A DNA stretch of 7,844 nt from assembly GCA_900770875.1 (NCBI GenBank), contig CAAGLV010000194.1, positions 1 through 7,844 on the forward strand, given 5' to 3'. The stretch comes from Flavobacteriales bacterium (GTDB taxonomy: Bacteria; Bacteroidota; Bacteroidia; Flavobacteriales; Weeksellaceae). The notes beneath the pieces are model-generated. The model was not told where the DNA came from, did not search any database, and saw only the letters and a list, made by a program, of their open reading frames with translations. Position numbers and translations under genes: made by a program. Shown here piece after piece: positions 6,584-7,844 of the stretch (within the stretch, counting starts at the first letter, position 1; every line of letters starts with the position of its first letter).

Positions 6584-6610
6584 ATAAGGGATAAGTGTGC
6601 TTATCCCTAT
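6584..6610. terminator. Terminator-like hairpin after the helix-hairpin-helix gene
   Basis: AGGGATAAG (6587-6595) pairs perfectly with CTTATCCCT (6600-6608) around a TGTG loop. Two further pairs (6584-6585 with 6609-6610) follow across a bulged A at 6586. It lies 22 bases after the restored stop of the upstream gene. The tail on the + strand is not a clean T run. On the - strand the tail reads TTATTTTG, so it could also serve convergent transcription. It shares its arms with the terminator at 1028-1057. Confidence 0.65.
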
Positions 6611-6871
6611 AGTAATATCTTTAACTTTTAAATTGATTTGTGGAAAAAATATAAAGTTATAGATAGAAAATTTGCTTCAAAATAAATATAAAAAGGAATT
6701 TTTTACGCTTTTATATGCATTTTTAACTAAAAATAAAAAAAGTATTAATAAAATAAGATTACCTTTTCTTTTTATATTCTGCAGACAAAATTATTAATTT
6801 AAATAGATTAATAAAATGGATTAATCTTACAAAGTAGATGTAAAAATGTAATATTTTAAAAAAAGTTTTAA
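6611..6871. other. AT-rich convergent spacer
   Basis: No coding frame or RNA gene is apparent. The only structure is a weak inverted repeat, AGATTAAT (6805-6812) with ATTAATCT (6820-6827), 45 bases beyond the end of the - strand regulator gene. It lies inside a looser pair, TAAGATTA (6754-6761) with TAATCTTA (6822-6829). These could help end transcription of the regulator, but the GC content is too low to call a terminator firmly. Confidence 0.4.
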
Positions 6872-7720
6872 TTAATGTTTTGTAAATTGTTTACGATAAA
6901 AAGTAGGTCTAATTCCTAAATGTTTAAAGAAAAAATTAGAAAAACTGTACTGATCGTAAAAATTTAAAATGTAAGCAATTTCTTTAATATCCTTTGTTGT
7001 TCCGGTTAATTGTGCTTTAGCTTCGTTAACAATAAAATCTGTAATAAATTCTTGAGGTGTTTTACCTGTTTCTGTCTTTATTACATTGCTTAAATATCTG
7101 GTTGTTATTCCTATTTTCTGCGCATAATATTCTACTTTTTTATGATCTAAATAATTTTTAGAAACTAAGGAGATAAAATCATTTACAATTTTTTGATTAC
7201 GGTTCATAATTGCATAATGATTTTCAACATCAGCTTCAATAACATCAGTAATTTGATATAAAATCATAATAAAGCAATGCTCTAAAATTTCGTTGATGTA
7301 ATTGTATTTTTCGGTAGTATTTAAAAAATGTTCTATTTGCTTAATGTTAACTTTTAAGATTTCTAGTTGATCTTTTGTTAAGATAAAATTTCGTTTAAGT
7401 TGCGATTTTAAACTTTTATAAAGCTGAATTTTATTCATCTTTACACTAAGTTTTTCGATAAAATGCTTTTGATAGCCAAGTAAAATTATTTCTACATCAT
7501 CGCTAATTTCAATAACTTCATATACGTTATTGCTATCTATAAACATAAAGTGATTTTCGGACAACGTATAAGTCGAAATAAATTCTTTTAAAACAACAAT
7601 TCCTTTCTTAACAAATAAAATAGCATTTGTTGTAGGACGATGTGGATATCCCATCGGGATATAATTAAAAATTTCTTTTTCAGTAATTAACCGAATGTTT
7701 TCAAATTTAGCTTCCTTCAA
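6872..7720 (-). CDS. AraC-family transcriptional regulator
   Basis: The C-terminal ~100 residues form the AraC/XylS double helix-turn-helix domain. The first HTH lies about 196-215 (VEYYAQKIGITTRYLSNVIK). After TGKTPQEFITDFIVNEAKAQL comes the second HTH with the signature IAYILNFYDQYSFSNFFFKHLGIRPTFYRK (about 248-277; key residues Y258, F260, F263-F265, G269, P272, Y275). The N-terminal ~90 residues are beta-rich and probably a small cupin-like sensing domain, but no ligand can be named. The frame has no upstream ATG before the in-frame stop near 7763. The longest supported start is TTG at 7718-7720, and the first internal ATG would remove 22 residues. The gene is convergent with the sulfite reductase operon. 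Nothing in the sequence ties it to sulfur regulation. Confidence 0.9.
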   Translation of the reverse strand: MKEAKFENIRLITEKEIFNYIPMGYPHRPTTNAILFVKKGIVVLKEFISTYTLSENHFMFIDSNNVYEVIEISDDVEIILLGYQKHFIEKLSVKMNKIQLYKSLKSQLKRNFILTKDQLEILKVNIKQIEHFLNTTEKYNYINEILEHCFIMILYQITDVIEADVENHYAIMNRNQKIVNDFISLVSKNYLDHKKVEYYAQKIGITTRYLSNVIKTETGKTPQEFITDFIVNEAKAQLTGTTKDIKEIAYILNFYDQYSFSNFFFKHLGIRPTFYRKQFTKH

Positions 7721-7844
7721 AATAAGGTCAATTTTAATTGATGTAAAAATAAGGTTGTGTATTCATAATTTTTGTTAAAAAGAAACAAAATATATAGCGA
7801 ACAATTTTAAATGTTAATTTAATTGTAGATTTAAATCAGTAAAT
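7721..7844 (-). promoter_or_regulatory. Presumed promoter region of the AraC-family gene
   Basis: This is the AT-rich region upstream of the - strand regulator, continuing beyond the window. Read on the - strand it contains TATATATTTTG (7786-7796), one base short of the TAnnTTTG spacing, and TTATTTTG close to the start codon. Neither has a convincing TTG partner at the usual distance, so no exact promoter is assigned. Confidence 0.3.

Noticed and set aside
6837..7750. 11-base direct repeat GATGTAAAAAT flanking the AraC gene (6837-6847 and 7740-7750)
   Set aside because: The sequence is low-complexity and AT-rich, a 10-base version also occurs at 6562-6571, and there is no sign of a mobile element or attachment site.
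1..7844. CRISPR arrays, tRNA or rRNA genes, insertion sequences
   Set aside because: No regularly spaced repeats, cloverleaf-like segments, or transposase-like coding sequence were seen on either strand.

Overview
The window looks like chromosomal DNA from a Bacteroidota bacterium, most likely order Flavobacteriales. It is strongly AT-rich, the genes lack clear Shine-Dalgarno sequences, and the sulfite-reductase and siroheme proteins have sequence features I associate with flavobacterial homologues. The genus cannot be fixed from the sequence alone.

Layout: (1) 3-1007, + strand, is the 3' end of a large protein gene that enters from the left. It ends in a perfect 13-bp intrinsic terminator (1028-1057). 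(2) 1058-1434 is a leader region without a conventional gene. It contains a promoter-like element, a 15-codon leader peptide (1252-1299) with the sequence Cys-Arg-Cys near its end, a hairpin over those codons, and a strong intrinsic terminator (1346-1374) before the first structural gene. (3) 1435-6257, + strand, is a compact four-gene operon: cobA (uroporphyrinogen-III C-methyltransferase), cysJ (sulfite reductase flavoprotein), cysI (sulfite reductase hemoprotein) and a Met8/CysG-N-like precorrin-2 dehydrogenase/ferrochelatase with an added C-terminal membrane segment. (4) 6302-6562, + strand, is a small helix-hairpin-helix gene of the Cdd1 'pathogenicity locus' family, interrupted by an in-frame amber codon near its 3' end. 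(5) 6563-6871 is mostly empty AT-rich spacer with a terminator-like hairpin. (6) 6872-7720, - strand, is an AraC-family regulator convergent with the rest.

The operon is one functional unit. CobA and the Met8-like protein convert uroporphyrinogen III to siroheme. CysI needs that siroheme together with a 4Fe-4S cluster. CysJ carries electrons from NADPH through FAD and FMN to CysI, which reduces sulfite to sulfide for cysteine synthesis. No sulfate uptake, activation or APS/PAPS reduction gene is in the window.

The most interesting element is the leader. A ribosome stalled on the Cys codons would free one arm of the hairpin, which can pair with the left arm of the terminator. This fits cysteine-sensing transcription attenuation of a cysteine-biosynthesis operon. 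The amber codon in the helix-hairpin-helix gene and the membrane tail on the siroheme enzyme are the next most notable points.
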